A stretch of 64,000 nt of DNA from Micromonospora halotolerans (GCF_032108445.1 NZ_CP134876.1:1302001-1366000), one strand, 5' to 3'. Shown: positions 9,914 to 19,884, counted from the first letter of the stretch. The notes: generated by a model from the sequence alone, not told the origin. A program made the numbers and translations.

Positions 9914-10845
9914 CGCCGAACCCCCAGCAAGACCTCGACATTGCTCACTTTTCGGCCCTCGGGATCGCCCAGTACACGGGCATCTGCATCAGAGCCGTAC
10001 GTTAGTTCCAGAACCCGCTCGTCCTCGAGCATGAGAATAGATTGGGATACCGACGTATCCACGCTCTCGTTCCGGATTCCCGGATCAGGGTCTTCATCCA
10101 AGAGCGCGCGGAGGCCCGCCCTCGCCACACCGCCCTCCAAGACTGGCAACTCGGTGGCGAGTTCAGTCAGGAACACCCCGATCGGCCGCTTGCCTGGCTG
10201 CATCCGTAACACCACGTCCCTGACGGCGCGCAGTGGGAGAGGTACGAGTCCCCCGCCAGCGTCGGCGACCGCTGGCTCAGCTAAGCCCAGCGCCAACGCC
10301 CATCGTCCGAAGGCTCCCCAACGGGTGTCGTTAGCGAAGGGTCTCTCCTCGTCGGCCAGATGGCGTAGCTGCTGTGACTGGAGCAGTTCAACGCTATGTC
10401 TACCTTTGCCACGCCAACTCAGCGCAGGGCCCAGGGCGTCTTGTGCCAAGAACCACGAGAGAGCCCGGGAAAGATCGCGAGCCCCGGCAGTGCGTGCTTC
10501 TATGTCCCCCGCCCAAGGGTTGCCGTCGCGCCTTAGGTTGAGCGCCGCGCGTCGAAGGACCTGGCGGAACTCCTCCCGTGTGAGGCCTCCGCCGCTCGAA
10601 CGAGCGGCCACATCCTCCGGAACCGTCAACGTTCCGCTCGAGTCTTGCTTAATCACCCCGATGGCCCGTGCCGCTCGCAACGTGTTGTCAACCCCACGAG
10701 TACGATCCGGACTGTCGCTGATGCCTGGCGGCGCGAAAAGTGCTGTAAGCCTCTCCACGTCATATGAGGCACGGGATCTAATAAGGTGGTTTGTAATTGA
10801 TCTGGCCAGCCCGGGCAACGCGCTGGGTGGATTTAACACTGCCAT
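9910..10845 (-). CDS. dpdG: DpdG
   Basis: I place the start at the ATG at 10845 (MAVLNPPSALPGLA), giving 311 residues. The frame is open upstream to 10986, but that extension lies inside dpdF. This ATG overlaps the dpdF stop as TAATG, the same coupling style as elsewhere in the operon. The protein is soluble, with a likely winged-helix-like N-terminal half and no visible catalytic residues. The assignment to DpdG comes from its position between the RecQ-like DpdF and the ATPase DpdH and its approximate size. Function is unknown. A DNA-binding role is a guess. Confidence 0.65.
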   Translation of the reverse strand: MAVLNPPSALPGLARSITNHLIRSRASYDVERLTALFAPPGISDSPDRTRGVDNTLRAARAIGVIKQDSSGTLTVPEDVAARSSGGGLTREEFRQVLRRAALNLRRDGNPWAGDIEARTAGARDLSRALSWFLAQDALGPALSWRGKGRHSVELLQSQQLRHLADEERPFANDTRWGAFGRWALALGLAEPAVADAGGGLVPLPLRAVRDVVLRMQPGKRPIGVFLTELATELPVLEGGVARAGLRALLDEDPDPGIRNESVDTSVSQSILMLEDERVLELTYGSDADARVLGDPEGRKVSNVEVLLGVRR

Positions 10846-13460
10846 TAGATCCTCCGCAATAGATCGTCGACAGCCAGCACAGGACTCCGCCAGTCGGCCA
10901 CCCTGGCCGTGGGCCTCTCTGGATCCAGGGTGTCGACTGGCATGAGTACGATCCGAGGCGGCCCATGGGCGATGGGCGGGAGCCACCCAGGATCCACGAG
11001 TTCTCCAGGTGTGAGCACAATTAGTGCAGGCACAGCGAACGGCCGCGGCCCACTGACCTTCCCATCGATCATTACGAAACCTTCGCCGGCGTGACGATGC
11101 GCCTGTTGCACCGCTGGATGCGTTCGTAGCGTTGGGGGAACGAAGACCGCCCTAATGCCATTGGCGACGCAGCGCCTGATGAGGTCCTCAAGCCAGGGTA
11201 CGGGGCCAACACGGCGGCCCGTCTCTTCATAGGTGACGACAAGCCCTCCCTGACCATGCAGTTCGTTCATCAATGGCCGACGGAGAGAGAAATTTAGAAG
11301 AGGCATGGACGGCAATGGTATGACGGGCGTCGGTGCACGCCCGTGGGCCGGTCCGTGGTGCCCCCTCGCCGGGCATCCCGAACAGGAAGCGGAAACGCGC
11401 TGGACGGCAGTCGCAGCGCCGCTACCATATCGAAAGGAGTACTCTTCTGCGAAGACATCCGCCCAGCACCGCTCCTCCTCAAGCAGGTCGCGGACATGCG
11501 CGAGCGACTCCCTCTGAGTGTTCAACACATCCGAACGGACGCGCGCAATTGCGCCTTCGAGTACACCGCGGTCGAAGTTGCCTACGTCTCGCGCGCTACG
11601 CACAGCGACAGCGTCGCGGAATCGTCTCCAAGCGGCGTCGCGTCTGAGAACCCAGTCCGCCTCGGGTTCGTCCGGATCTCTCTTTATGGCCGGCGGGGGA
11701 AGTGGGCTAATCTCAATCACGCCGGCTTGAGCCAGCAGCGTCAGTGTGACCCTGTTCCACAGTCGGTTCGCGTCACTGCCGGCGGCTGTATGTTCCGGTA
11801 CGGCCGAGGTATCAAACACCAGCGAGCCTTTTGGCTGGTCGCCGATACGAGCATCGGACGATCTCATCGCGCGCCAACGTGCCCAGGCCTTGTCATCACC
11901 GATGACGGTAGCGCCTTCTATTCGGCTTGCTTCTGCTAGGTCCGAACCTTTGACCGGAAGCCAGACTGCGACCGCCGCGTGTCCGTCGCGGCCAGCCCTT
12001 CCAACCTCCTGGTAATAGCGATCTACCGACCCAGGAACGCATGCGTGTACTACCGTCCGAACATCGGGCTGGTCCACACCCAGGCCGAACGCCGACGTGC
12101 CGACCACCACGTCGATCGACGTCGGACCGTCTGTCCCTGACCAGCCCCTCAGGATCTGCAGGCGGTCGCTCGGCGCCGTGTCACCGTGAAAAGCAGCAAC
12201 CCTGCGAAACCCCGCCCCTTGCATGTGGGCGACAATCTCCTCTGCGGCCGCCTTTCGTGTCGTGTAGACGATGGCCGGGCGAGGCAACCGATAGATGGCT
12301 TGAGTTAACCGCTCGAGCCTCTCCCCCTCTGAGGCGCACGGAGCCAGCAGGTAGCGGAGTTCGGTACGCAGAAAACTCGAGCCAACGAAAAGGGATGGCT
12401 CTCCCTTAAAGAGCGTTTCATTCAGCCGAAGACCCTCGAGGGACAAAGTCGCGGTCATGAGGACCGTCGTCAGCGGTTGCTGGCCGGCCGCCTTCGCAAC
12501 CTGTTTCAATTCCGAGATGAGTGCGGCAGCGAGTTGAAACTCCGGTCTGAAGTCCAGGCCCCAACTACGGACGAGGTGCGCCTCGTCGACGACGATGTAC
12601 CGAAGTCCGCCATTACGGGCCAGTTCATGAAGCGAGGGAGCTAAGCTCGCTACTAGCGACTCGGGCGAAGTGAACAAAAGCCGCTGCTCACCGTCAGCGA
12701 GGCGGCGACGTATGAGAAGTTGGCGCTCTCGATCTAGCGAGCCATAATACGCAAGTTCATTTGGAAGACCTACCCCCGGAAAACGGCCATGTGCCTGGCG
12801 CTCCTGATCAAGCGCCAGTGCGACGGTTGGCACGACTACAACGGTGGTAGCGGCAGGTTGCAGAAGTCCGGGTATCAGGCCCACCAGCGACTTGCCGGAT
12901 CCGGTCGGCAGCACGACATGGACGGTAGACCCGGGATCGGACAATGCGACGGTGCGCAGGGCGACCGCCTGCGCACGAGACCGGTACGTCGTCGCAGTGC
13001 TGACGGACGCGACCGCAGGGTCCAACTCGTCGGTTCGTTCCGGTCGGGACAACGACGGCACTCGCATGCCATCTTCCAGAATCCCCTCGGGGGAGCTTAT
13101 GGCGAGGTCAACCCATGAAGTTTCACCGTGCAGCCAACCCGGAGACCAACGGGAGCCACTTGAGACCCTCAACTGGTCTGAGCCGAGCGACAAGACTTCC
13201 AGACCCGCCAGCGCCAGGTGCTGACGAGAAGGCCCGGCCGCCTTCACCGGCAGGTCCAACTTTGCAACTGCTCCCGTAGAAAGGCCCTCGTGGCGGAGAA
13301 CCTGGTTTAGCAGGGCGGCGAGGTCAGCCGGGCCGACCCCGCTCGCCGAAGGGGTGGTCCACGCATCAACGAAGCGCCGGTGTGGTCCGCTGAGACCGGC
13401 GACGTCTACATCTGACCCCCTAAGCACCGCTTGGACCGCCGTCAACTGTTGCCCGCTCAA
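10845..13460 (-). CDS. dpdF: DpdF, RecQ-like DNA helicase
   Basis: An 871-residue superfamily 2 helicase of RecQ type. Walker A (PTGSGKS) is at 185-191 and a VDEAHLVRSWG motif near 295 matches the RecQ motif II plus aromatic-rich loop. Motif V/VI is present as GTSAFGLGVDQPD and YYQEVGRAGRDG. A Cys pair (CSGC) about 190 residues after motif VI may be the remnant of the RecQ zinc-binding site, and a ~150-residue C-terminal extension follows. Translation starts at TTG (13460), overlapping the dpdE stop as TTGA. This unusual start is supported by the overlap pattern of the whole operon. It likely unwinds DNA in the restriction arm of Dpd. Confidence 0.85.
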   Translation of the reverse strand: MSGQQLTAVQAVLRGSDVDVAGLSGPHRRFVDAWTTPSASGVGPADLAALLNQVLRHEGLSTGAVAKLDLPVKAAGPSRQHLALAGLEVLSLGSDQLRVSSGSRWSPGWLHGETSWVDLAISSPEGILEDGMRVPSLSRPERTDELDPAVASVSTATTYRSRAQAVALRTVALSDPGSTVHVVLPTGSGKSLVGLIPGLLQPAATTVVVVPTVALALDQERQAHGRFPGVGLPNELAYYGSLDRERQLLIRRRLADGEQRLLFTSPESLVASLAPSLHELARNGGLRYIVVDEAHLVRSWGLDFRPEFQLAAALISELKQVAKAAGQQPLTTVLMTATLSLEGLRLNETLFKGEPSLFVGSSFLRTELRYLLAPCASEGERLERLTQAIYRLPRPAIVYTTRKAAAEEIVAHMQGAGFRRVAAFHGDTAPSDRLQILRGWSGTDGPTSIDVVVGTSAFGLGVDQPDVRTVVHACVPGSVDRYYQEVGRAGRDGHAAVAVWLPVKGSDLAEASRIEGATVIGDDKAWARWRAMRSSDARIGDQPKGSLVFDTSAVPEHTAAGSDANRLWNRVTLTLLAQAGVIEISPLPPPAIKRDPDEPEADWVLRRDAAWRRFRDAVAVRSARDVGNFDRGVLEGAIARVRSDVLNTQRESLAHVRDLLEEERCWADVFAEEYSFRYGSGAATAVQRVSASCSGCPARGHHGPAHGRAPTPVIPLPSMPLLNFSLRRPLMNELHGQGGLVVTYEETGRRVGPVPWLEDLIRRCVANGIRAVFVPPTLRTHPAVQQAHRHAGEGFVMIDGKVSGPRPFAVPALIVLTPGELVDPGWLPPIAHGPPRIVLMPVDTLDPERPTARVADWRSPVLAVDDLLRRI

Positions 13461-16400
13461 AGTTCCACCGCATCGCTGGGCACAGCACCCGACACGAGAA
13501 CGAAGCCGGTCGAGTCAAGCCGCAACTGCGGCTGCCTTATCGCCTCGTGTATGACCTCAGCGATGGCCTCCTCGAGAGCGACCTCGTGTTCCAGGACCGC
13601 GCGCTCTTCGTCTGGTACGCGGAGCGCCCGAAGCCGAATCTGCCGGATGCGTCCCTCGAGCATCGGGCCGGCCTGTGCCGTTCCTTTGGCCACCGCGTCC
13701 ATCACTGCAGGATGACTACGCACCAACTGCTCCGCTTCGGCCTGCGCCTCCCGCCACGCTCCCGGCCACCGTTGCTCTGGGATGAAGTCATACGCCCAGG
13801 CGATCCTATTCTTGTTAAGACTGAAGTCGCCGCCATGCGGATCGTTGGGTCCTTGCGGCTTCCGGTAGGGCCTCTCCAGAGCTGCCAGGAAGTCGCAATC
13901 CGTAATTAGCTGCCCGCGCTCATCGAGCCAAAGGGAGACGATCACGGGCGGGAACAGAGCGTCCGCCCGTCGCTGTACCGCTCTGGCATCAAGTTTTCCG
14001 GTGGCATGTTCGGAGGCCACTCTCCCAAACTCTGGTGCGGCCTCAATGTGGTAGTCGAAGCGGTACGCGGGCCGCTCTGGGCGATCCCATCCCGGTAGCC
14101 ACCGCCACATGCCGTAACTACGCCCGCGATCGTCGTGCCACAGGAAGTCGGCTACGGCATCGATCAGCGGCGCACCTTGTCGATAGATCTGCAGGGCGGG
14201 CGTACGCACGGCGACTGAGCGACGGAACGTGCCCGTATGCCCTTCAATGGGGACAAAGTCGCGAAGGATACGCCACGTCGGAAGAAGGGGGAAGAGTGGC
14301 TTCCCAGCGCGGTCCTGGCCCCGAACGCGATACGTACCGCTCGCCTCCCGGGCGTTGCCCACCTTTTGAAAGCGAAGGTTACCCGGTTCCCCTCGGTCTG
14401 CCAGCAACTCGTCCGCCGCCCCTGCGAACTGCTCTTCGTCCCGCTCTACTTGTGCGAGTTTCTCGAACACGGATCGTTCATCCTGGACGGCTTCAATGGC
14501 GTCGAGGGCGTCCTGTTCACGAATCCTCTCCACCTCTTGTTGTAGCGCTTGCCTGACTCGAGCCTGCGCATCTGCAACGCCATCCCACCCATGGAGAAGC
14601 AACGCTTGCCAAGCAATGGCGGATGCGGCATCCACTGCATGCTGCAAACTCGCTACTGACCGGTCGAAGATCTCAAACCCTCCAGCAAGGATGCGCCTCC
14701 AAGCGTCCGGCAGGCTTCGTGAGCTCTCCGGATCTCCAATGATGAGCGAACGCCAGAGCGGACCGGGCGCCACGTGCGACCATCGGTCGAACCGGCCGAT
14801 CCGCTGTTCGAGCCGGTTGGCGTCGGAAGGAAGGCCGAGGTGAACTAAGACGTCCGCGAATTGAAAGTTCCGCCCCTCCTCTGCGGAGGCGTCACAGACC
14901 AGCAGCCGTGCACTTCCTTCCGCCCGTTCAAAATCGAGGACTGCCTCCTCCACATCGGACGCCTCCTCGCCCGACAGGTGAGTAACGATGAGACGATCAC
15001 CGAGCAAGTCGCGCAGCTCAGCAGCTAGGTCGCGAGCGAGACCGGTGGTCGGGCAAAAGACGACCATCCGCTCGCTCTCGGCCAACTCGTACGACAGCGC
15101 ATCGGCGATAGGACGCGCGATCTCCTCCCTACGGCTAATCCTCGTGACACCGCGTGCCAAACGCTCCAGTGCTTCCCGCTCGGTGGCCGTAATCGCACCT
15201 CTCGCTCGGCCCACTGCCCACTCACGTAGACCATCCGGATCAGACGCGAGCTCGCAAGCAGCAGCAAGGGAATGTGCCGCCTCGTCAAGTGAGCCCGCGG
15301 CCTCGGCCGCAGCCAGTAGTTCCTGCCGCCAGCTATCGAGGAGCAGGTCTATGCGTGCCGCCATTTCCGAGTTCCGAGGGCTTAAGGTGGGCGGGCGACG
15401 TCCGGTGACGCGGTAGGTTGTCGATAGCGCCTGGGTCCGTCTAGTGCGCAACATTCGCCGGTGCAGGCGATAGACCTCCGACACGTGAACCCGAATACTT
15501 CGAAGCGCTTGGCCGAGCCCTTCTCGATCCCCGCCCTCCAACCGCTTACCGGCCTCCACAAGGATGTCCGTTAGGTCCCTGTCCTGTGAAAAAAGAGTGC
15601 CGAGTTCGGCTAATCGGTTTCGCAGCAGGACGGCCGGCAGTCCGGCATGCAAGCCAAGAAGAATCCGACCGAGGCTCGACCTCGCCTCCACGCGCACTCG
15701 AAGCGCCTCGACACTGCTGTCTCCGTATACGTTCGGGTCGAGGAGTTTGAGCATCGCGAGGAGAATTTCTTCGTTGTGCAAGACAGGCGTCGCAGAGAGC
15801 AACAGCACTCGCGGACTACTTAACGCCACCTCGCGAAGACGCTCGAAGCGAGACGCGAGTTCGCGGCTCCGACTGGCACTAAGACGCGCCAGGTTATGAG
15901 CCTCATCGACTACGAGGAGGTCCGCCGGCTGCCATTCCGCTGGCCGGTCATCTCTTGCGAAACGGAGATCGGCCCGCCGAAAGCTTTGTATGTGGAATTT
16001 GCCTTCGAGTTCGCGAACCCATTGGTCAAGAAGAAATGGCGGAAGGACGAACTGAACTCTCAGCGCGGGCTGGTCAAGGAGCATCTGGCGAATAACCATG
16101 CCCGCCTCAATCGTCTTCCCCAACCCCACCTCGTCTGCCAGGAGGTAGCGCTGGACGGGATCTTCGAGAACTCGGCGCACAATCTCTACCTGGTGAGAGT
16201 GCAATTCAACGGAGCTAGAAAGGACGCCGGTCATGCCATGGGCCGCTGCGCGCTGACGGAGAAGCGCTTGCAGAAAGGGACGCCTACGATCAGCCAGCAT
16301 AGGCGATTCTAGAAGCCCGGCGCATCCGAAGCCGACGGGATCCCTCAGCGGTCGCATCCAGCGAACGAAAAGTTCCTTCTCCGGAACGAATCCCTCCCAC

Positions 16401-17155
16401 TCGTGCCCTTTGACGTAGATGTCTCGCTGCTCGGTGCTATATAGAACCCGACCCGACCTCCAAACCCCATCGCTCTTCCAGAACACCCTCGTCTCGTTGT
16501 TGATCACCAATCGCTTCAGGCTCGCACGTGACACGACTTCTCGGTGACGCTGCGGAGGCGTCTCCCCTGGGTGGTCAAAGTACTGAACAACGATGGCGTC
16601 GTTGGCCTCTTTCCCAATGGCCTTGCCAGGTCCCAGGTCATTGTCGGTGGATACAACGAGGTCACCGACTTGCATTTTTTTGCCACGGCCGGCAGTCGCG
16701 GAAATCTTAGGCGCCCTGTCGATGCCATCCTTAGGGGGCACGACTCGCATAGAGGCGGGCGCCGATTGGTTACCTTCGGCGCCGGCGAGGGAGAGCGAGC
16801 CGCGACATTGGGGGAACCGCGTGCAGCCTAGAAATTTCTGGCCCGCTCTTCGGCCCCGGGTAACCATTCGCTCCGTCATCGCAGAACCACAGAGAGGACA
16901 TGCCGTAGATGAGACCGTCGTGCCATCGGACCGATTGGCTCCGCCAGATCGTGGCTTCGGAATGCCGCGACGGATTGACCATCGGGGCGTCCCAGCGCCA
17001 ACCGCCTGGAAGAGGTCCGGACGGCCGTAAAGCGTCTCAGCTACTTCGTCGACCCCGACCCGTCGACCCATCTTTCCAGACACAACGTCGGCGATCTCCC
17101 AGGTAGACATTCCCGCCCACGCTTCGAGGAGTTCGCGGATCTTGTCTTCCAACAT
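13457..17155 (-). CDS. dpdE: DpdE, SNF2-type helicase with zinc finger
   Basis: About 1232 residues from the ATG at 17155 (MLEDKIRELLEAW); an in-frame ATG at 17170 is also possible. An N-terminal winged-helix-like segment is followed by a topoisomerase-type C4 zinc finger (C86, C89, C111, C117), then a small beta domain around 160-265. The SNF2/RapA-type helicase core has DEVGLGKT at 341-348 and a VVDEAHNL box near 420, with a C-terminal helicase lobe ending in an EQRIGRFDR motif. The frame is open up to 17251, but that extension enters a foreign, higher-GC gene and should not be used. It is first in the dpd operon. The zinc finger suggests direct DNA contact. Confidence 0.85.
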   Translation of the reverse strand: MLEDKIRELLEAWAGMSTWEIADVVSGKMGRRVGVDEVAETLYGRPDLFQAVGAGTPRWSIRRGIPKPRSGGANRSDGTTVSSTACPLCGSAMTERMVTRGRRAGQKFLGCTRFPQCRGSLSLAGAEGNQSAPASMRVVPPKDGIDRAPKISATAGRGKKMQVGDLVVSTDNDLGPGKAIGKEANDAIVVQYFDHPGETPPQRHREVVSRASLKRLVINNETRVFWKSDGVWRSGRVLYSTEQRDIYVKGHEWEGFVPEKELFVRWMRPLRDPVGFGCAGLLESPMLADRRRPFLQALLRQRAAAHGMTGVLSSSVELHSHQVEIVRRVLEDPVQRYLLADEVGLGKTIEAGMVIRQMLLDQPALRVQFVLPPFLLDQWVRELEGKFHIQSFRRADLRFARDDRPAEWQPADLLVVDEAHNLARLSASRSRELASRFERLREVALSSPRVLLLSATPVLHNEEILLAMLKLLDPNVYGDSSVEALRVRVEARSSLGRILLGLHAGLPAVLLRNRLAELGTLFSQDRDLTDILVEAGKRLEGGDREGLGQALRSIRVHVSEVYRLHRRMLRTRRTQALSTTYRVTGRRPPTLSPRNSEMAARIDLLLDSWRQELLAAAEAAGSLDEAAHSLAAACELASDPDGLREWAVGRARGAITATEREALERLARGVTRISRREEIARPIADALSYELAESERMVVFCPTTGLARDLAAELRDLLGDRLIVTHLSGEEASDVEEAVLDFERAEGSARLLVCDASAEEGRNFQFADVLVHLGLPSDANRLEQRIGRFDRWSHVAPGPLWRSLIIGDPESSRSLPDAWRRILAGGFEIFDRSVASLQHAVDAASAIAWQALLLHGWDGVADAQARVRQALQQEVERIREQDALDAIEAVQDERSVFEKLAQVERDEEQFAGAADELLADRGEPGNLRFQKVGNAREASGTYRVRGQDRAGKPLFPLLPTWRILRDFVPIEGHTGTFRRSVAVRTPALQIYRQGAPLIDAVADFLWHDDRGRSYGMWRWLPGWDRPERPAYRFDYHIEAAPEFGRVASEHATGKLDARAVQRRADALFPPVIVSLWLDERGQLITDCDFLAALERPYRKPQGPNDPHGGDFSLNKNRIAWAYDFIPEQRWPGAWREAQAEAEQLVRSHPAVMDAVAKGTAQAGPMLEGRIRQIRLRALRVPDEERAVLEHEVALEEAIAEVIHEAIRQPQLRLDSTGFVLVSGAVPSDAVEL

Positions 17156-17160
17156 TGGCG

Positions 17161-17637
17161 CTATGCCCATCTCGCAACGGAATGTTTTATTCCGAACATC
17201 CGCCGCTTCGCGCGTTCCTTTGCAGCGTCCAAAGCAGGCGCCGGAAAACAAGCGCGCTTGGCGGCCGTACCGATGATGACCGCCGGACCGCCGAGGTCGG
17301 CGACGTTGGCGCCGAACCGGACCGTCTCGTGGCCCTTGACCCGCTCGGACGGCGTGTAGACGGCGGCGGAGAACCGGCCGGTGCCCGGGTCGGACGCCTT
17401 CTGCGCCAGGCGGTCGATCAGGTCGTTGACGTGCTCGCCGGTCTGCCCGATGATGATCAGCGGCTCGCCTGCGGCAGCCATCTCGACGGCGACCCGCACC
17501 ACTTGGGTCGACTTGCCGGCCCTGGGAGGCGAGTCGAACACTACGCCGCTATGGCTGCCGCTGTGCAGGCCAGCCAGCACGGCAGTGATCACGCGTCCCG
17601 CTTCGACCGCGGGCGGTACTTCCAGCCCAGCAAGCAT
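17161..17637 (-). pseudogene. truncated AAA/P-loop ATPase
   Basis: The N-terminal ~130 residues read as a P-loop NTPase: a Walker A-like SPPRAGKST near residues 37-45, then a second strand AGEPLIIIGQTG. The protein breaks off after VIIGTAAK, where related ATPases as I remember them continue toward the Walker B strand. It then runs 20-odd residues of unrelated sequence into the dpd island before stopping at 17161. The best start is the ATG at 17637, which has a strong GGGGAGG site just upstream; a GTG at 17646 is also in frame. Composition is host-like down to about 17,250 and lower in GC beyond. I read it as a resident gene cut by arrival of the dpd island. The missing C-terminal half might lie on the far side of the island. 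Confidence 0.6.
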
Positions 17638-17657
17638 TGACCTCACCTCCCCACAAG

Positions 17658-17671
17658 GTGTCCCCGGACAC
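17658..17671. promoter_or_regulatory. 14-bp palindrome, possible operator
   Basis: The perfect palindrome GTGTCCCCGGACAC sits about 20 bases upstream of the truncated ATPase start, and a further GTGTCC half-site follows at 17681-17686. Its position overlaps where a promoter for the minus-strand gene would lie, so a dimeric regulator binding here is plausible. No cognate regulator can be named from the window. Confidence 0.3.
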
Positions 17672-18616
17672 TACAGCCAGGTGTCCTACCAGCGGGACCC
17701 CCGAGTATTCACCCGTTCGGCCGGTGTGATCTGGCTTTGTTGCGGTGTCAATGACCTTCAAAGTTGATATTGCTGCAGGGCAAGCACTTGCCGCAAGAAG
17801 ACGTGTATGCGCTGGTGAGCCGCCCTGGCGGGCAAACTCCTGGTCACTTCTCACCGTTCGCGCACCCGGGACATCGACGGCTGAGCTCAGCATCGATGCA
17901 AGGCGCGTCTGTCAGGGATGCGACAGAGGACTGGCCCCGACAAGCTCCGGGGGCGTAGGGGCTTACTAATGTTCGCTCCGTCGAAGACGATCCCAGCCGC
18001 GGCTTGAGGGTCGCGGTGCCGGGCGGCGACATCCGACCATGGCTGCAACTGGAACTCCTCGATCAGAGCCCGGAGGAGTGCCTCATCCTCCCGAAGAATC
18101 AGGCACGCCTTGGGTCTGCAGCGAGCCGATCCGCTCGTCGCGGCCGGTGTCGTAGGCAAACTGCCCAGGGAGAAGTAGCCGGTTACGCAACCCTACGCGA
18201 GGAGTTCGGGCAGGCTTTCGCCGAGGATGCGATTCGGACCATCAAGCTACACACGCACCGTCCCCACCACCGGCGCGACGGCAGGTGCTTGGCTGCCAAG
18301 GTGCAGGGGTTGAGGGTGGACCCGTCGCCGGCGGCCGAGGCGAGCATCGTCGCGTTGACCGGACTGGCGCTCGGCCTCGATGCAAATCTCCGCATTCACG
18401 TATCGGCCGCCTTCACGGCGCGAACGAGCGTCGGACGCAGTGTGTACGACCTGCATGGCCGGATGCTGCGGCCACGTCCGGGCACGCCTGTCCCGGCAGC
18501 CGACCACGCCTCCTGCCACCTGCGAGAGGTGTTCAACGGCGAGCCGATGAATACATAGAGGCGATGCGTCCCTGCCGCCTATCGATCTTAATGGCCAAAT
18601 GGTTTACGGTGCCGGC
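17672..18616. other. gene-poor stretch with possible degenerate coding remnants
   Basis: This ~0.95 kb stretch holds no gene I can support. Two frames are weakly protein-like: plus strand 18004-18558 (184 codons from a GTG, reasonably GC-rich third positions) and minus strand 17887-18159 (segment EDEALLRALIEEF). Neither has a recognisable domain or a convincing ribosome-binding site, and they overlap on opposite strands. Given the broken genes on both sides, decayed remnants of former island genes are the simplest reading. Confidence 0.45.
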
Positions 18617-18884
18617 ATGAGTGGGCGGACATACGGAGAGATCTCAGGCTATCCCGTTGGGTCGACGTTTCCAGCCGAGCACACATGGCCGCCTCAAAGG
18701 TTCACCGACCGCTTCAGGGTGGGATCTGCGGCGGCAAGGACGGCGCAGAGTCCATCGTGGTGTCAGGGGGCTACGTCGACGATGAAGACTACGGCGATGA
18801 GATCGTGTACACAGGTCAAGGAGGCAACGATCCCTCCACCAAGCGGCAAGTCGCTCACCAGGAACTCACCCTCGGCAACGCCGG

Positions 18885-18890
18885 CCTAGC
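18885..18890. repeat. target-site duplication, left copy (CCTAGC)
   Basis: The hexamer CCTAGC lies directly before the left inverted repeat of the IS and recurs directly after the right inverted repeat. This is the expected footprint of IS481-family transposition. The TAG inside it serves, on the minus strand, as the stop codon of the transposase frame. Confidence 0.8.
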
Positions 18891-19884
18891 TGTGCTGTCC
18901 AGGGACGTTGGTCAACCTGGTGATGGGTGGTAGGCCGCCGATGGCTGAGTGAGGCCGGTGGTAATTGTAATGATGCAGGAAGGCCGGTAGGGCTTTCCTG
19001 CGGGCTTGTTCGCTGTTGTAGAAGCGGGCGATGGCCCAGCCGTCGGTCAGGGTGCGGTGGAAGCGCTCGACTTTTCCGTTGGTCTGGGGCCGGTAGGGGC
19101 GGGTCTTCTTCGGCCGGATGCCGAGCTCGGTGCAGGCATCACGCCAGGCGAAGGATTTGTAGGCCGAGCCGTTGTCCGACAGCACGCGTTCGACGGTGAT
19201 GCCCCGGGCGGCGAACCAGGCGACGGCGTTGCGCAGCACGTCGATCGCGGTCGCGGCTTTCTCGTCATCGCGGATCTCGGCGTAGGCGACGCGGGAGTGG
19301 TCGTCGATGACGGTATGCACGAACGCAGTACCGATCTGTGGTTCGTAGGTTTTGCTGCGGGCTCCGGTGCGTCCGGCCGTGGCCTCACGGTTGCGGCGGC
19401 CTTGGACCCGGCCGACGTAGCGCCAGCCGCCGCCGTCAGGAATGCTGCCGTACTTGGTGACGTCGACGTGCAGCATCGCCCCGGGCCGGTCGTGTTCGTA
19501 ACGCCGGACGGGTTCGCCGGTGATCCGGTCGAGATGGCTGAGCCGGCTGAGCCGGCAGCGGGTCAGCACCGCATGCACGGTCGAGGCCGGGATACCGAGC
19601 CGCCCGCCGATCTGCACTGGACCCAGCCGCTGTCTCCACCGCAGATGCACAATCTTGCGGACCACCGGCCGTGGTGTCCGGGCCGGGCTGTGATGCGGGC
19701 GTGACGAGCGGTCCTGCATCCCCGCCTCGCCCTGCTCGGCGTAACGCTGGGCCCATCGTTTCGCCGTGCGCCAGGACACGTCATAGCGTTCGGCGGCCCG
19801 CGCGACCGGCCAGCGTTCCTCGATGATCAAACGCGCCAGCCGCAGACGCGCGCGTGGAGTCAAAGCAGCATTACGGTGGAGCAC
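18886..19884 (-). CDS. IS481-family transposase
   Basis: 332 residues. The N-terminal helix-turn-helix region contains ERYDVSWRTAKRWAQRY, typical of IS481/IS3-like transposases. The DDE integrase core has D141 (HVDVTK), D237 (LSDNGSAY) and E273 (NGKVERFHRTL) in the expected spacing. The reading frame passes through the left inverted repeat and its TAG stop falls in the duplicated target site, so the exact C-terminus (GQHS) depends on where the element has landed. Both catalytic motifs are intact, so the enzyme should be functional. Confidence 0.9.
   Translation of the reverse strand: MLHRNAALTPRARLRLARLIIEERWPVARAAERYDVSWRTAKRWAQRYAEQGEAGMQDRSSRPHHSPARTPRPVVRKIVHLRWRQRLGPVQIGGRLGIPASTVHAVLTRCRLSRLSHLDRITGEPVRRYEHDRPGAMLHVDVTKYGSIPDGGGWRYVGRVQGRRNREATAGRTGARSKTYEPQIGTAFVHTVIDDHSRVAYAEIRDDEKAATAIDVLRNAVAWFAARGITVERVLSDNGSAYKSFAWRDACTELGIRPKKTRPYRPQTNGKVERFHRTLTDGWAIARFYNSEQARRKALPAFLHHYNYHRPHSAIGGLPPITRLTNVPGQHS

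Noticed and set aside
1..17155. Calling the helicase/PLD island a DISARM system
   Set aside because: No DrmA/B/C pair or methyltransferase is seen; gene count, the RecQ-like plus SNF2-like pair and order fit Dpd better.
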